Shown piece by piece: positions 10,784 to 20,999 of a DNA stretch of 64,000 bases (positions are counted from its first letter, which is position 1; each line of letters opens with the position of its first letter). The position numbers and the translations under genes are program-made. This DNA comes from Saccopteryx bilineata (taxonomy: Eukaryota; Chordata; Mammalia; Chiroptera; Emballonuridae), in contig NC_089491.1 of NCBI RefSeq assembly GCF_036850765.1, positions 86,274,740 through 86,338,739 on the forward strand, given 5' to 3'. Under the pieces are notes generated by a model that worked only from the letters and a program-made list of their open reading frames with translations, did no database searches and was not told the DNA's origin.

Positions 10784-10937
10784 CCAATTTTTCACTCAAT
10801 CATACCTTTGGGTGTATTGCGAAGAATCAGGAAGCTCCAAGTATAGGTTTTTCTGTTTCTGGTTGAAGATCTTGTTGAGTTTTGGGGGAGATTTATCGGT
10901 ATCGCTTCCTACTCCGCCATTACTCTGACGTCATCTG

Positions 10938-11480
10938 TATTCATAATTTTTTGAGGAACTACCATACTTTCTTCCATAATGGTTGTACCATTTTACATCC
11001 CCACCAACAGTGAATGAGGTTTCCTTTTTCTCCACAGCCTCTCTAAAACTTATTACCTGTCTTGTTGATACAAACTAATCTAACAGGTGTCAGGTGGTAG
11101 CTATTGTAGTTTTGATTTGCAATTGTCTAATAACTAGTGATGATGATCATCTTTTCATATATCTATTGGCCACTTGTATTTCTTCTTGTGAGAAATGTCT
11201 GTTCATGCCCTTTTCCCATTTTTTTATTGGATTGTTTGCTTGTTTGTTGTTGAGTTTTGTGAGTTCTTTGTATATTTTGGATATTAGGCCCTAATCTGAG
11301 CTGTTGTTTGAAAATATCATCTCCCATTTAGTTGACTGACTGTTTTATTGTCAGTTTCTTTTGCTGTGCAGAAGCTTCTTAGTCTAATGTAGTCCCATTC
11401 ATTTATCTTTGCCTTCATTTCCCTTGCCTTTGGAGTAAAATTCATAAAATGTTCTTTATTGCCAAGGTAAATGAGTTTAG
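10938..11480 (-). mobile_element. Older L1, ORF2 C-terminal part (right of copy 1)
   Basis: Continuation of the older L1 split by copy 1. It begins with the second target-site duplication and continues with ORF2 C-terminal sequence in reverse orientation (for example 'ggttgtaccattttacatcc', then the region matching 3900-4200 of copy 1). It is several times more diverged than copy 1 is from copy 2. Confidence 0.85.
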
Positions 11481-12440
11481 TATTTATTTTTATTTTTTGA
11501 GTTAGTGAAGCTCTTTATCTATATTTTAATTCTAAATAATAGCTTTACGGAGTAGACTAATCTTGATTGTAAGTCTTTGCCTTTCATTACTTTGAATATT
11601 TCTCTTCACTCCATTCTGTCCTGCAGTTTCTGTTGAGAAATCAATTGACAGTCTTAAGAATCTCCCTTATTGGTAACTAACTGCTTTTCTCTTGATGCTT
11701 TTAAGATTCCCTTTTTGTCTTTAATTTTTTTGCATTTTAATTATTACATTTCGTGGTGTGGGCCTCTTTGAATTCATCGTCTTTGGACTCTATGCACTTA
11801 CATCCTGGGCTTGTATATTGCCCGCACCAGGTTAGGGAAGTTTTTGTCATTATTTGTTTTCACATATGGTTTCAATTTCTTGTGTTCTTTCCTTTCCTTC
11901 TGGTATCCCCATGATGCAAATGTTGGCACACTTGAAATTGTTTCACAGGCTCCTTATACTATCCTCACTTTTATGGATTCTTTTTTTCATTTTGCTGTTT
12001 TGATTGAGTTTTTTCTGCTTCCTTATCTTCAAAATATTTTACTTGATCCTCCACTTTATCTACTCCACTGTTGATTCCTGTGATGTATTTTTCATTTCAG
12101 TTATTGTATGGTTCATTTCTGACTGTTATTTGTTGTCTACTGGTTTTTATGTTTCCTGTATCTTTGTTGAAGCTCTTACTAAGTTCATCTGCTCTTCCTC
12201 CTAGTTCATTGAGCATCTTTATAACTAGTATTTTGAACTCTGCATCTAGTAGATTGCTTCTCTCCATTTGGTTTAGTTTTTCTTTTCTGGAGTTTTCATC
12301 TGTCCTTTACTTTGTGATATTTTTTTTCCTCCTCATTTTGGCAGCCTCCCTGTGTTTGTTCCTATTTATTAGGTAGAGCTGCTATGTCTGCCAAGCTTGG
12401 TAGAGTGGACTAATGTAATAAATATTCTGTAAATATAATG
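11481..12440 (-). mobile_element. Ancient L1 ORF1 region
   Basis: Strongly decayed reverse-strand L1 ORF1. The segments around 11610-11850 (gttgagaaatcaattgacag, 'aagattccctttttgtcttt', 'ttagggaagtttttgtcatt') align in order with ORF1 of the young L1 at 7740-7970. All reading frames are broken. It abuts the ORF2 remnant at about 11480, so either the central part was deleted or two elements are joined. Confidence 0.65.
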
Positions 12441-12462
12441 TAGTAAATAAATCTGTGCATGG

Positions 12463-12865
12463 AAGGCCCTGGCCGGTTGGCTCAGTGGTAGAGCGTTGGC
12501 CTGGCGTGCGGAAGTCCTGGGTTCGATTACCGGCCACGGCACACAGGAGAAGTGCCCATCTGCTTCTGCACCCCTCCCCCTCTCCTTCCTCTCTGTCTCT
12601 CTCTTCCCCTCCCGCAGCCGAGGCTCCATTGGAGCGAAGATGGCCCGGGAGCTGGGGATGGCTCCTTGGCCTCTACCCCAGGTGCTAGAGTGGCTCTGGT
12701 CGCAACAGAGCGATGCCCCAGAGGGGCAGAGCATCGCCCCCTGGTGGGCAGAGTGTCGCCCCCTGGTGGGCGTGCCGGGTGGATCCCGGTTGGGCACATG
12801 CGGGAGTCTGTCTGACTGTCTCTCCCCATTTCTAGCTTTAGAAAAATACAAAAAAAAATTAAAAA
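12463..12865 (+). mobile_element. VES-like SINE
   Basis: Complete VES-type SINE: pol III A box (TGGCTCAGTGG) and B box (GGTTCGATTACC, one change), GC-rich body and A-rich tail. It is flanked by a perfect 19-bp duplication, taaataaatctgtgcatgg, at 12444-12462 and 12866-12884. Two CTCF-like cores sit at 12735-12747 and 12757-12769. Confidence 0.97.
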
Positions 12866-12884
12866 TAAATAAATCTGTGCATGG

Positions 12885-14109
12885 GCAGTTACACAGCCTC
12901 CCCAGTCACCCAAGCTGGGTATTTGAGTTATACCACTCCCTTCCATGTGAAGTGTGTACACCCTCCTATTGTATTTGAGCCTTGATTGCTGTTCAATAGG
13001 AGGCATATTGGTGCATCAATAGGAAGGATTTACTTCCAGGCCAATCAGATGTAAGGATTGGCTGTTACCACTGACCACTGTGGAGGATAAGCGGTGCAAT
13101 GTCCCACTCTACAGAGCAGGCCTTACTTCAATGGTACTCTGTTAACCATTGGTTCTGCCACTGACTATGTTGCTTATGAAGATAGTTGGGTGATCTGAAG
13201 CTATCTGCTGAGTATACTGGCTTTGGAACCTCTTGGAAGGTGCAAGCCAAGGTCAGCTGCTGCCTGTGTTCTGCCTGGGGCCACTCTATAAGAACTACAA
13301 AGCAATCTGAAGATGTCTGCTACTTGTGCTGGGGTTGGAGGTGCCCAGGTGAGGCAAAGCTGTAAACCAAGACCAGCTGCTGCTAGTGACAGATCCGAGG
13401 ACACTTAACAAAAGGTATGGGGCATGGTGATGCCGGATGCATGAGTCAAAGTAGGCCATTCATATAGAAAAGACACTGGAAACAGTGTGGGTGGAACTGA
13501 AAGTTCAGTGGGGTTGGGCTTCATTGAATGCCCAGGGTGAATCAAACTGTATTAGCTGAGTTGATGGAATCTCAGATACACTGCTCACTGTTGGAGGAGA
13601 CAGGCAATGGTCTTTATTGGCACTTCTGTGTAGGAGAAAACTGATCCCTCAGCTATTGCATTGATGCCAGATAATTCAGTTTTTCCCTGTATATCTCTGG
13701 TACATTTAAACCTGATTTTTTAGCACTGGAGCTCAGAAGGAGTGAGTCTAAGTAAATTTGTGCATGGGCCATTAAAGAGGAGCTGCCTGGGACTCCAGCA
13801 GCCCTTCCTGCCCCTCAGCCTCAATCTCCAGAAGTTAAGGCAATTTATCTTCCTGGCAACCTAGACTGGGGGTGGCAGGTATGGGGCTGTAGGAGGGACC
13901 TATGTAGCAGAGATATCTGTCCCAATTTTAAACCACCACTCATGGGTGTGGGACCAGCCATTCTTTGTCTCCACTCCTCCTACCAGTCTCAATGTGGCTT
14001 CTTTCATTTCCTAATTATAAGATTTCTATTCAACCAGATTTCAGGTGATGTTAAATGTTTAGTTGTTCTGTTGTTTAGCTGTAATTTTGATGTGATTGTG
14101 GGAGGAAGC
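12885..14109 (-). mobile_element. Probable ancient L1 5' UTR, otherwise unassigned
   Basis: About 1.2 kb of relatively GC-balanced sequence lying upstream (in minus sense) of the ancient ORF1 remnant. Its position and a style of sequence such as 'gtctgctacttgtgctgggg' fit an old L1 5' UTR. I see no open frame or gene. The assignment is inference. Confidence 0.35.
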
Positions 14110-14123
14110 AAGTACTGAGTTTA

Positions 14124-14313
14124 GCCTGACCTGCGGTGGCGCAGTGGATAAAGCATCGACCCTGGAAATGCTGAGGTCGCCGGTTCGAAACCCTGGGCTT
14201 GCCTGGTCAAGGCACATATGGGAGTTGATGCTTCCAGCTCCTCCCTTCTCTCTCTCTCTCACCCTCTCCTCTCTAAAATGAATAAATAAATAGAAAATAA
14301 ATAAAAAATAAAT
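14124..14313 (+). mobile_element. Short tRNA-derived SINE (GGTGGCGCAGTGG type)
   Basis: A ~190 bp SINE with A box-like GTGGCGCAGTGG and B box GGTTCGAAACC, a CT-rich stretch and an A-rich tail. Perfect 14-bp duplication aagtactgagttta at 14110-14123 and 14314-14327. Confidence 0.95.
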
Positions 14314-14505
14314 AAGTACTGAGTTTACCTACACTGACATCTTTTCTGAAAGTATTCAACAACCACTCCTTTATACAGTTGTGAATGGAGGGTGGGAAGA
14401 AATTGAAGAGAGGTCTATTTGAGCCTGAGTCCAATGTTTAAGCTGCTTGAATGTCCCAGTATGCCAACAAATGAGGAACTTAATGTTGACCTACATAAGC
14501 ATCTT

Positions 14506-14920
14506 TTTTTTTTCTTTTCTTTTTTCTTTTTTTGTATTTTTCTGAAGCTGGAAACGGGGAGAGACAGTCAGACAGACTCCCGCATGCGCCTGACCGGGTG
14601 GGATCCACCCGGCAGGCCCACCAGGGGGCGACGCTCTGCCCATCAGGGGGCGATGCTCTGCCCCTCCAGGGCGTCGCTGTTGCGACCAGAGCCACTCTAG
14701 CGCCTGGGGCAGAGGCCAAGGAGCCATTCCCAGCGCCAGGGCCATCTTTGCTCCAATGGAGTCTCAGCTGCGGGAGGGGAAGAGAGAGACAGAGAGGAAG
14801 GAGAGGGGGAGGGGTGGAGAAGCAGATGGGCGCCTCTCCTGTGTGCCCTGGCCGGGAATCGAACCCGGGACTTCCGCACGCCAGGCCAACACTCTACCAC
14901 TGAGCCAACCGGCCAGGGCC
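14506..14920 (-). mobile_element. VES-like SINE
   Basis: Complete minus-strand VES-type SINE with a T-rich tail at its left. Perfect 12-bp duplication cataagcatctt at 14494-14505 and 14921-14932. CTCF-like cores at 14618-14630 and 14640-14652. Confidence 0.97.
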
Positions 14921-15026
14921 CATAAGCATCTTGATATCAACGAGATCTTTCTGCCTTTACCTAATTTCTTTCTTTCTTTTTTTTTTTTGTTCTCACCAAT
15001 TCTCTCCAACACTCAGTAATGGAATA

Positions 15027-15205
15027 GTTCCATATTTTTCAACCACCATGCATGGACTGCTGCTGATCCATTGCTGGTCTGCTAGAAATTTTTTGCAGGC
15101 CTGTAAGGTAGTTAACCACCCTGATATTGTATGAAGACTGGCATGAAATTTCTGAAAGACTGGCACTAGCGTACAGACCAGCATTTGAAAAACACAAAAA
15201 AGTTG
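15027..15205. mobile_element. Degraded non-autonomous hAT-like element
   Basis: Block starting near 'tttttcaaccaccatgcatg' and ending near 'gaccagcatttgaaaaacac', giving imperfect terminal symmetry (ttttcaacc / tttgaaaaac). Related text appears at 49265-49470, including a shared 'gttaaccaccctgat' segment. No clear 8-bp duplication, so the limits are approximate. Confidence 0.5.
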
Positions 15206-16165
15206 AAGCCATAGATATTGCAAACAATAGAGTATTCTTTATTCATCTACTCCTTTATTTTACATATTTTAATGATTATTTGTTGGGCAAGGTAATCTAT
15301 AAGCTGTGGGAATCCAAAAAGCAAAGACATAATTAATGCATTCAAGTTGATTATAATTTAGAGAGAGGAGAAAGGTGTAAAAATAAATATAAAATTATAA
15401 TAGGTAGTGTTAAATGAGAATATAGTATCTAATGAGTTAGCCTGCATTATTGTTGATATGGGTGTTTATTATAATAAAGGCATACAAATGGTGATATTGG
15501 AGAAGAGAAAAGACCTTAGAGATTGAGTGTCAAAGAACAATTTCTGAATAAATGACATAGCAGTCTGTCTCTTGATGCTTTAAAGATAAATAAAGAATTG
15601 TAAAGCCAGAAAAGTAGGGAAGAGAAAGCAGGTAGGTTAGTACAATGCCTGAAAGTGCCTAGTGAACATTTGGAGTGCTAAAGTGAATTTTGTGGATTTG
15701 AAGAAAAATGTTAAAGTGAAGAGAGTTGGAAAGTCTAATCATGAAGAGCCTTGTGAGGTACTGGGGAATCGGGAGACCACCTAAGTTCCATCTTTCATGG
15801 GTCTTGGTTATGTGATATTGGGATATCCTTTCAATGAATTCACAAATGTTCTCTTCTTAATTTTATCCATCCAGTGATTATGTTGCTTGTAGTAAAAATA
15901 ATAACAATCCAAAATATTTGGCTAAAATATTTTTAAATCATTTTACAATGATATGCTAATTGAAAAAGAGTTAAAGTTTAAAATTTAGCTCATATGAGAG
16001 AGTCATTAGTCTTATCCTTTTCTTATGAGGTTGGAGGTAAAAAGTCTCTCTTTCTTAAAAATGTCACAGTCATTTTCCTCTCTGTTTTTTTTTTCTTCTG
16101 AGAAGGTGGAGGCATGAGCCAGAGAAGTACCCAATTCTTTCTAGATAGAAGACCAAACCTGAGAC
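15206..16165. other. Unassigned AT-rich sequence
   Basis: No gene, RNA or recognisable repeat. Only short uninformative frames are present. Confidence 0.5.
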
Positions 16166-16167
16166 TA

Positions 16168-17327
16168 CAGTGGTACCTTGAGATATAAGTTTAATTAGTT
16201 CTGTAATTGAGCTCATAAGTCAATCACCTTGTATATCAAACACATTTTTTTCATTTAAAATAACTAAAATAGATAATCCATTCCAGCCCTGTAAAACATC
16301 CTCAATCTTAAATTATGATAAAAGACATGTTTTAAATTAAGAAACATACATATAAACTTTACCAATGCATAACAAAATATATGAAATAAAAGAAAAAAGT
16401 GTTATTTAGTACTATATTCTTTCCTTGGAAACAGATGAGTGTGCCTAACGGAAATGAATGGCAGAGGAGGAGGGAGGAAGGGATGCAGGCACTGTAGACA
16501 CGTCAACTAAAACTGCACTTTCTTAACACTAAGTGTGAACTAATATGTATTTTTTTCTACTTTAAACAAAACTAAAACTGCACTTTCTTTACTTAAAATG
16601 AAACCACAAACACTTAATTGTAAAAAAATGCACTTTCTTAACTTTAAACTTAACCTTAGCTTAATATTACATATTTTTCATTTAATCATCACCTGTTTTT
16701 GCCTGCACTTTCAGCACTTTCATTTGCAGGACTTCTGAATAAAAATCTATCCAAAGAGGTTTGCTTTTGCCTGCCTTTTAAAATGTTACAGAAATGTGAC
16801 AAACAACTGTCATTAAAAAGTGCTGAAGCAGGACCAGTTAAAACTTTTTCTGGGTGTTTCTTTTCAATGAAACTTGAAAGCTCCTCCCACATTGCCAGCA
16901 TGTCTTTAATTTCACTTGGAGAAATCACTTCCTCTGACTCTACCTCCTCACTACTAATCTCTTGCAGAAGCTCTGTATGTTGCACCATCTGTAGCTCCTT
17001 CAACTCCTCAGTTGAGAGTTTCTCCTCATGTTCCTTGACGAGCTCATTTATGTCACCCTCATCTACCTCCAGACCCATCGACTTTCCGAGGGACACAATC
17101 TCCTCCAACGCTTCTAACTCAGTCTCGGTTGCTGGTTCAAATCCTTCAAAGTCCCTGTCTGCAACAACGTCAGCCCATAACTGTTTCCATGCCGAGTTCA
17201 AGGTTCTTCTTGTAACCTCTTGTCATGCCAAGTCAATAATGCGTAAACATATCATGATGTTGTAGTGATCTTTCCAAAACTCTCGAAGGGTTAGAATTGT
17301 ATTCTTAGTCACCTCAAAGCAGCCACG
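16168..17327 (-). mobile_element. 5'-truncated Tigger (pogo-type) DNA transposon
   Basis: The 3' terminal inverted repeat CAGTGGTACCTTGAGATA starts at 16168, preceded by the TA target dinucleotide. Reading on the minus strand, the element runs from 17327 and matches the distal part of the full-length copy at 23519-26389 (from about 24880 on). The 5' two thirds, including its TIR and the catalytic core, are missing. At 17327 it abuts a hAT end. Confidence 0.88.
16689..17327 (-). pseudogene. Tigger transposase C-terminal remnant
   Basis: A 170-codon frame (17201-16689) starting MNSAWKQLWADVV and continuing with acidic Glu-rich sequence (EELKELQMVQH), as in the C-terminal region of Tigger/pogo transposases. 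The DDE catalytic core is absent because the copy is truncated at 17327. The tail KNR is followed by a stop. This stretch is better preserved than the matching region of the copy at 23519-26389, which has a SINE inserted in it. No cellular function is implied; domestication would need expression and selection evidence. Confidence 0.8.
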
Positions 17328-17573
17328 AACGCCACATATTTTAAAATGTAATTCTGTGAGAGCCATGCAATGACTCATGTATGTTATGCATTATCCAATA
17401 AAAATTTGGTGTTGTCGCGGAGGACAGCTGTGTTTGACTCCAGCCACCCACAACCATGAACATGAGCAGAAGGAAATGAATAGATTGTAACACATGAGAA
17501 TGTTTTATATTTTTAATGTTATTATTTTTTTATTAAAGATTTCTCTGAGAGCCATAGGTTCCCGACCCCTGCT
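17328..17573. mobile_element. Right part of an old hAT element
   Basis: Ends GTTCCCGACCCCTG, which fits the ..GGACCCCTG right terminus of hAT elements, near 17569. The left end is missing where it meets the truncated Tigger. No duplication can be seen. Confidence 0.5.
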
Positions 17574-18089
17574 CTAGCAAATATTCTGGAGTGTTCAGAA
17601 TATTTGGTTGTAGAGCCAAAGTTCAGCTAGAAAAAGCATTTCTGTTGTTGCTGTTGTTCATTCTACTGTATGTTTATGTTCCCCTAGTGGCAGCAGTAGG
17701 GCTAGCTTACTATGGAACAAACAGTGTTTGGGAACCCTGGAAGTCTGCCATCTTCCTACGTATAAAATATATCAGTTACCACCATTTTGACACAGTCTCT
17801 AAGCAACTATATTACATGCTTACTGTGAAGACTGCATAAACTGTCATATGTAAAATTTCTTGAGAATTTGACTCAAAAATAGTTGATAATGTCCATTTAT
17901 TTTTATCCATCTACTCAGCAAAATAAAAGGAAAGAATATATAGGATTTGACTTCCTTTTCTCATTTCACCATTGAATGCAGGGGGAAAAAAGTGAACTTT
18001 ACTTATTTTACTTATCTCTATTAGTTGATATAAAAAGCACAAGCCCACCATTAAATAATAACATTTTTATAGTATTTAGAAAGTTAAAA
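17574..18089. other. Unassigned sequence
   Basis: No recognisable gene or repeat. One 82-codon frame at 17591-17839 has no features of a real protein. Confidence 0.5.
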
Positions 18090-18446
18090 TATTTTTTTTT
18101 ATAATTTTTTCTTTTTTTTTTTTTTTTTTTTTTTTTTACATAGGCAGAGATAGACAGGGACAGACAGGAATGGAGAGAGAGATGAGAAGCATCAATCATT
18201 AGTTTCTCGTGTGCGTTGTGACTTCTTAGTTGTTCATTGATTGCTTTCTCATATGTGCCTTGACCGCGGGCCTTCAGCAGACCAAGTAACCCCTTGCTGG
18301 AGCCAGAGACCTTGGGTCCAAGCTGGTGAGCTTTTTTGCTCAAGACAGATGAGCCCGCGCTCAAGCTGGAGACCTCGGGGTCTTTAACCTGGGTCCTTCT
18401 GCATCCCAGTCCAACGCTCTATCCACTGCGCCACCACCTGGTCAGG
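18090..18446 (-). mobile_element. Long CCTGACC..-type SINE (CAAGC-rich body)
   Basis: Minus-strand SINE with head CCTGACCAGGTGGTGGCGCAGTG near 18446 and the 'caagctggtgagc' repeat-like body, then a T-run at 18109-18137. Flanks gaaagttaaaatattttt and aaaagttccaatattttt are a plausible decayed duplication. Same family as 25356-25675, 43263-43680 and 57921-58280. Confidence 0.85.
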
Positions 18447-18665
18447 CAAAAGTTCCAATATTTTTAACATAAGATTACTTACCCAAGATGGAAAGATTCC
18501 ATTCTAACTTTTTTTTTTCTAATTTTTTGAGGCAGTGTTTATGCATGGAGAAATTAATAATATATTTACTAAAAGTAAACATGTATCAAACACAAAAATA
18601 TAGTTTGGGGTAAATAACTTTAATATTTTTCTGGCAGAATATTTCTTTAAAAAATTATTTTTTGC

Positions 18666-18830
18666 TCTGGCTGGATAGTTCAGTTAGTTTGAGTGTCGTT
18701 CTAAGCACAGAAGTTGCTGGTTTGACTTCTGGTCAGGGCACATACAAGAACAGATTGATGTTCCTGTCTCTCTCCTTCTCTCTGTCTTCCTCTCTTGCTA
18801 AAATCAATCAATAAAATTTTCTTAAATAAA
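18666..18830 (+). mobile_element. Older tRNA-derived SINE
   Basis: Head ctctggctggatagttcagt with a degraded A box and B box-like 'ggtttgacttctgg', then 'aaaatcaatcaataaa' tail typical of an older bat SINE group. Related copy at 39966-40147. Confidence 0.75.
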
Positions 18831-18849
18831 AAAAAATTAAGAATATTTC

Positions 18850-18871
18850 ATTTATTGATTTTAGAGAGAGG

Positions 18872-18919
<48 letters not shown>

Positions 18920-19065
18920 TAAGGCAAGGGGAAGTAGCAAAAACATTAACCATATTAGTTGCTTGTTGTATGTGCCTTGACCAGGCAAGCTCAGGGTTTT
19001 GAACGGTTGACCTGAATATTGAAGGTCGATACTCTATCCACGGTGCTACCATAAGTCAGGCAGAA
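18850..19065 (-). mobile_element. Short tRNA-derived SINE with internal (TA)n(GA)n
   Basis: Minus-strand SINE of the short type with head near 19060 (cctgacttatggtagcacc in sense) and a 'tgccttgaccaggcaagctc' segment. Its CT-rich/tail zone has expanded into a TA and GA microsatellite at about 18871-18919. Confidence 0.8.
18871..18919. repeat. (TA)n(GA)n microsatellite
   Basis: About 10 TA units followed directly by about 13 GA units. It lies in the tail region of the surrounding SINE. Confidence 0.9.
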
Positions 19066-19622
19066 GATTTTTTTCTTTAATTTTATTGAGAGATTTGCAA
19101 TGGAGGAGATTACATAGGAAATTAAGGATAGGAGAGACTGAACTATTGCTTTTCCACATTGTTTGGAAATCTGGGAACTTTATGTTTTAGGGTTTGACTT
19201 TCTCTTTGTCAAGAAGTCATGCTGACTTGAAGGTAAGGAAAATGTTAGGCTACTTCAAAACAAGATCTCTCCACTATTGGAGTAAGGTTGTATTAGCAGC
19301 ACCAATAATTCTGTTGTAGTCTATTTTTCCAGAGTTCATAGAAAATGAGGCATTCATTTTCTTTGTTGCTATAAACTTCTTTCAGTGCTTCACTTGATAA
19401 CTATCATATTTTTCTGAAATCAGTGTATGTTTAAATGTTTTCCCTTTAATTAAACAAAATTTAAAAAATTGGTTTGTGTGGAGATGGGTCTTCCAAACTC
19501 TTTTTAAGGACAGGAGGACAAACAAAATAACAATAAACAAAACTATTGTCCTAAAACCCCTCTTAGTTAACTACTTTCACCAATACTGCAGATCTATGTG
19601 TCCATCTCTGGTTAATTCCTAG
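19066..19622. other. Unassigned sequence
   Basis: Nothing recognised on either strand. Confidence 0.5.
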
Positions 19623-19813
19623 CAGGCATCCCCAAACTACAGCCCGCGGGCCACATGTGGCCCCTGAGGCCATTTATCCAGCCCCCCGCCGTACTTCCAG
19701 AAGGGGCACCTCTTTCATTGGTGGTCAGTGAGAGGAGCACTGTATGTGGCGGCCCTCCAACCATCTGAGGGACAGTGAACTGGCCCCTTGTGTAAAAAGT
19801 TTGGGGACCCCTG
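19623..19813. mobile_element. Non-autonomous hAT element, 191 bp
   Basis: Terminal inverted repeats CAGGCATCCCCAAACT and AGTTTGGGGACCCCTG (14/16 complementary). The sub-terminal 'gcccgcgggcc' and 'ggcc' motifs are typical of bat hAT MITEs. I do not see a convincing 8-bp duplication. Confidence 0.8.
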
Positions 19814-20691
19814 CCAGAATCAGTTGCTACTCTGCATCTCTGCCAGGCTTATTTTTTCCATACTTCAAAGTCATCAGAAAGGAAATTGAATCTCTTATCA
19901 ATGAACAAACTTCCTACTTTTGTAGTCATTGACCTGCTGGGGAGTGGAATATTCATTCCATCTTCCATGTAAGAAATCTGCCCTTTTCCTCTCTTGTTTA
20001 TTGATTCATTCTATTAATAGTTATTGTCCACCTCCAATGTACTAGATATGGTGTAAGTGCTGGGATGATTTTAGTGAAAAATCTGACAAACATCCTGCCT
20101 CCTTTCTAAAGGATGACAGCAATAAAATGAACAAATACAGTGTAATTATGTCAGGTAATGACAGATGCTAAAAGAAAATGACATGACCAAAATAAAATTA
20201 GCTCCTTTGATATTATAGTAATAGCATTTGATTACTCTACTCTGCCAGCATTGTTTCCTGTCTTGTGAAAGTCACCTTTTACTGGGTCTCCAGAGGTATT
20301 AAAGCAAGTTCAGAAAGACAGCAGCTAATCAAAGTCATTGCACTGGCTTCCCTGTTCATCCTACTACCAGCGATATTGTCCTTCCAGCATATTGGGCATC
20401 TCATTCCATCTTTGGGTCTGCTTGAGCAACTCTGTCATTCCCCTTCTCTCATTTGCTGCAAACAGAATTTTTCTCCTGTTCAGTCTGTATGGTAGCAGGA
20501 TGCCAATAGTCCTAGACTTCTATTTGTTAGAACATCAGTTACTTTGAGAGAGACGGATCTTGGCAGTATTTTTTTTTATGAAAAGAAGCCTTGATTTGTG
20601 ACATTTCCACACTTCTAGGTGAAAATACATTCACCATGGCCTTTTTCAAGCTACCAAAATGACATCACTAAACATGCAGTTGAAAAAAGGT
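19814..20691. other. Mostly unassigned; possible old repeat near 20000-20180
   Basis: The stretch at 20020-20180 (spreading 'tactagatatggtgtaagtg' and 'gacaaacatcctgcctcctt') has the flavour of an ancient mammalian interspersed repeat, but I cannot name it. No gene seen. Confidence 0.35.
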
Positions 20692-20708
20692 CTTAAGTGT
20701 ACACTTCT

Positions 20709-20899
20709 TTTTAAAATATATTTTATTTATTCATTTTTAGAGGGAGAGGAGAGAGAGAGAGAGAGAGAGAGAAGTGGGGAGGAGCAGGAAGCATCACCTC
20801 TCATTTGTGCATTGACCAGGCAAGCCCAGGATTTCGAATCAGTGACCTCAGTGTTCTAGGTCAACACTCTGCCTGCCTGCTGTGCCATCACAGGTCAGG
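20709..20899 (-). mobile_element. Short tRNA-derived SINE
   Basis: Minus-strand copy with GA-rich zone at 20751-20774. Flanked by a perfect 17-bp duplication cttaagtgtacacttct at 20692-20708 and 20900-20916. Confidence 0.95.
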
Positions 20900-20999
20900 C
20901 TTAAGTGTACACTTCTGAATTGTTTATGTCTACACAGATGTGTAGATGTGTAACTATGTCTCACTCCCGTGCCAAGACAGTTACTGCTTTCATTTTGAT

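Larger units (their letters stand above)
3102..10937 (-). mobile_element. Full-length young L1 LINE, copy 1
   Basis: About 7.8 kb L1 on the minus strand. From its 5' end: CRE and YY1-like sites, a ~2.4 kb 5' UTR with GC-rich tandem units, ORF1 (8498-7479), a 302 nt spacer, ORF2 (from 7176), 3' UTR, and a T-run (A tail) at about 3102-3115. The 15-bp target-site duplication tattcataatttttt occurs at 3087-3101 and 10938-10952, inside an older L1 of the same orientation. ORF1 is open and ORF2 is frameshifted near its end, so it is probably not autonomous. Its partner copy lies inverted at 30562-38444. Confidence 0.97.
8499..10937 (-). promoter_or_regulatory. L1 copy 1 5' UTR / internal promoter
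   Basis: About 2.4 kb upstream of ORF1. The far 5' end (10914-10933) holds a perfect CRE palindrome TGACGTCA at 10926-10933 and, 5 bp downstream in L1 sense, ATGGCGG (YY1-like) at 10914-10920. A CpG-rich part at about 9950-10700 contains repeat units of about 240 bp. A purine-rich part on the plus strand (8790-9300) lies nearer ORF1. Copy 2 has the same order. Promoter activity is inferred from L1 biology, not shown by sequence. Confidence 0.8.

Noticed and set aside
12475..12545. tRNA-like head with A and B boxes, and similar heads in other SINEs
   Set aside because: These are SINE heads followed by SINE bodies and A tails with target duplications, not tRNA genes; no complete cloverleaf ending is followed by a pol III terminator.
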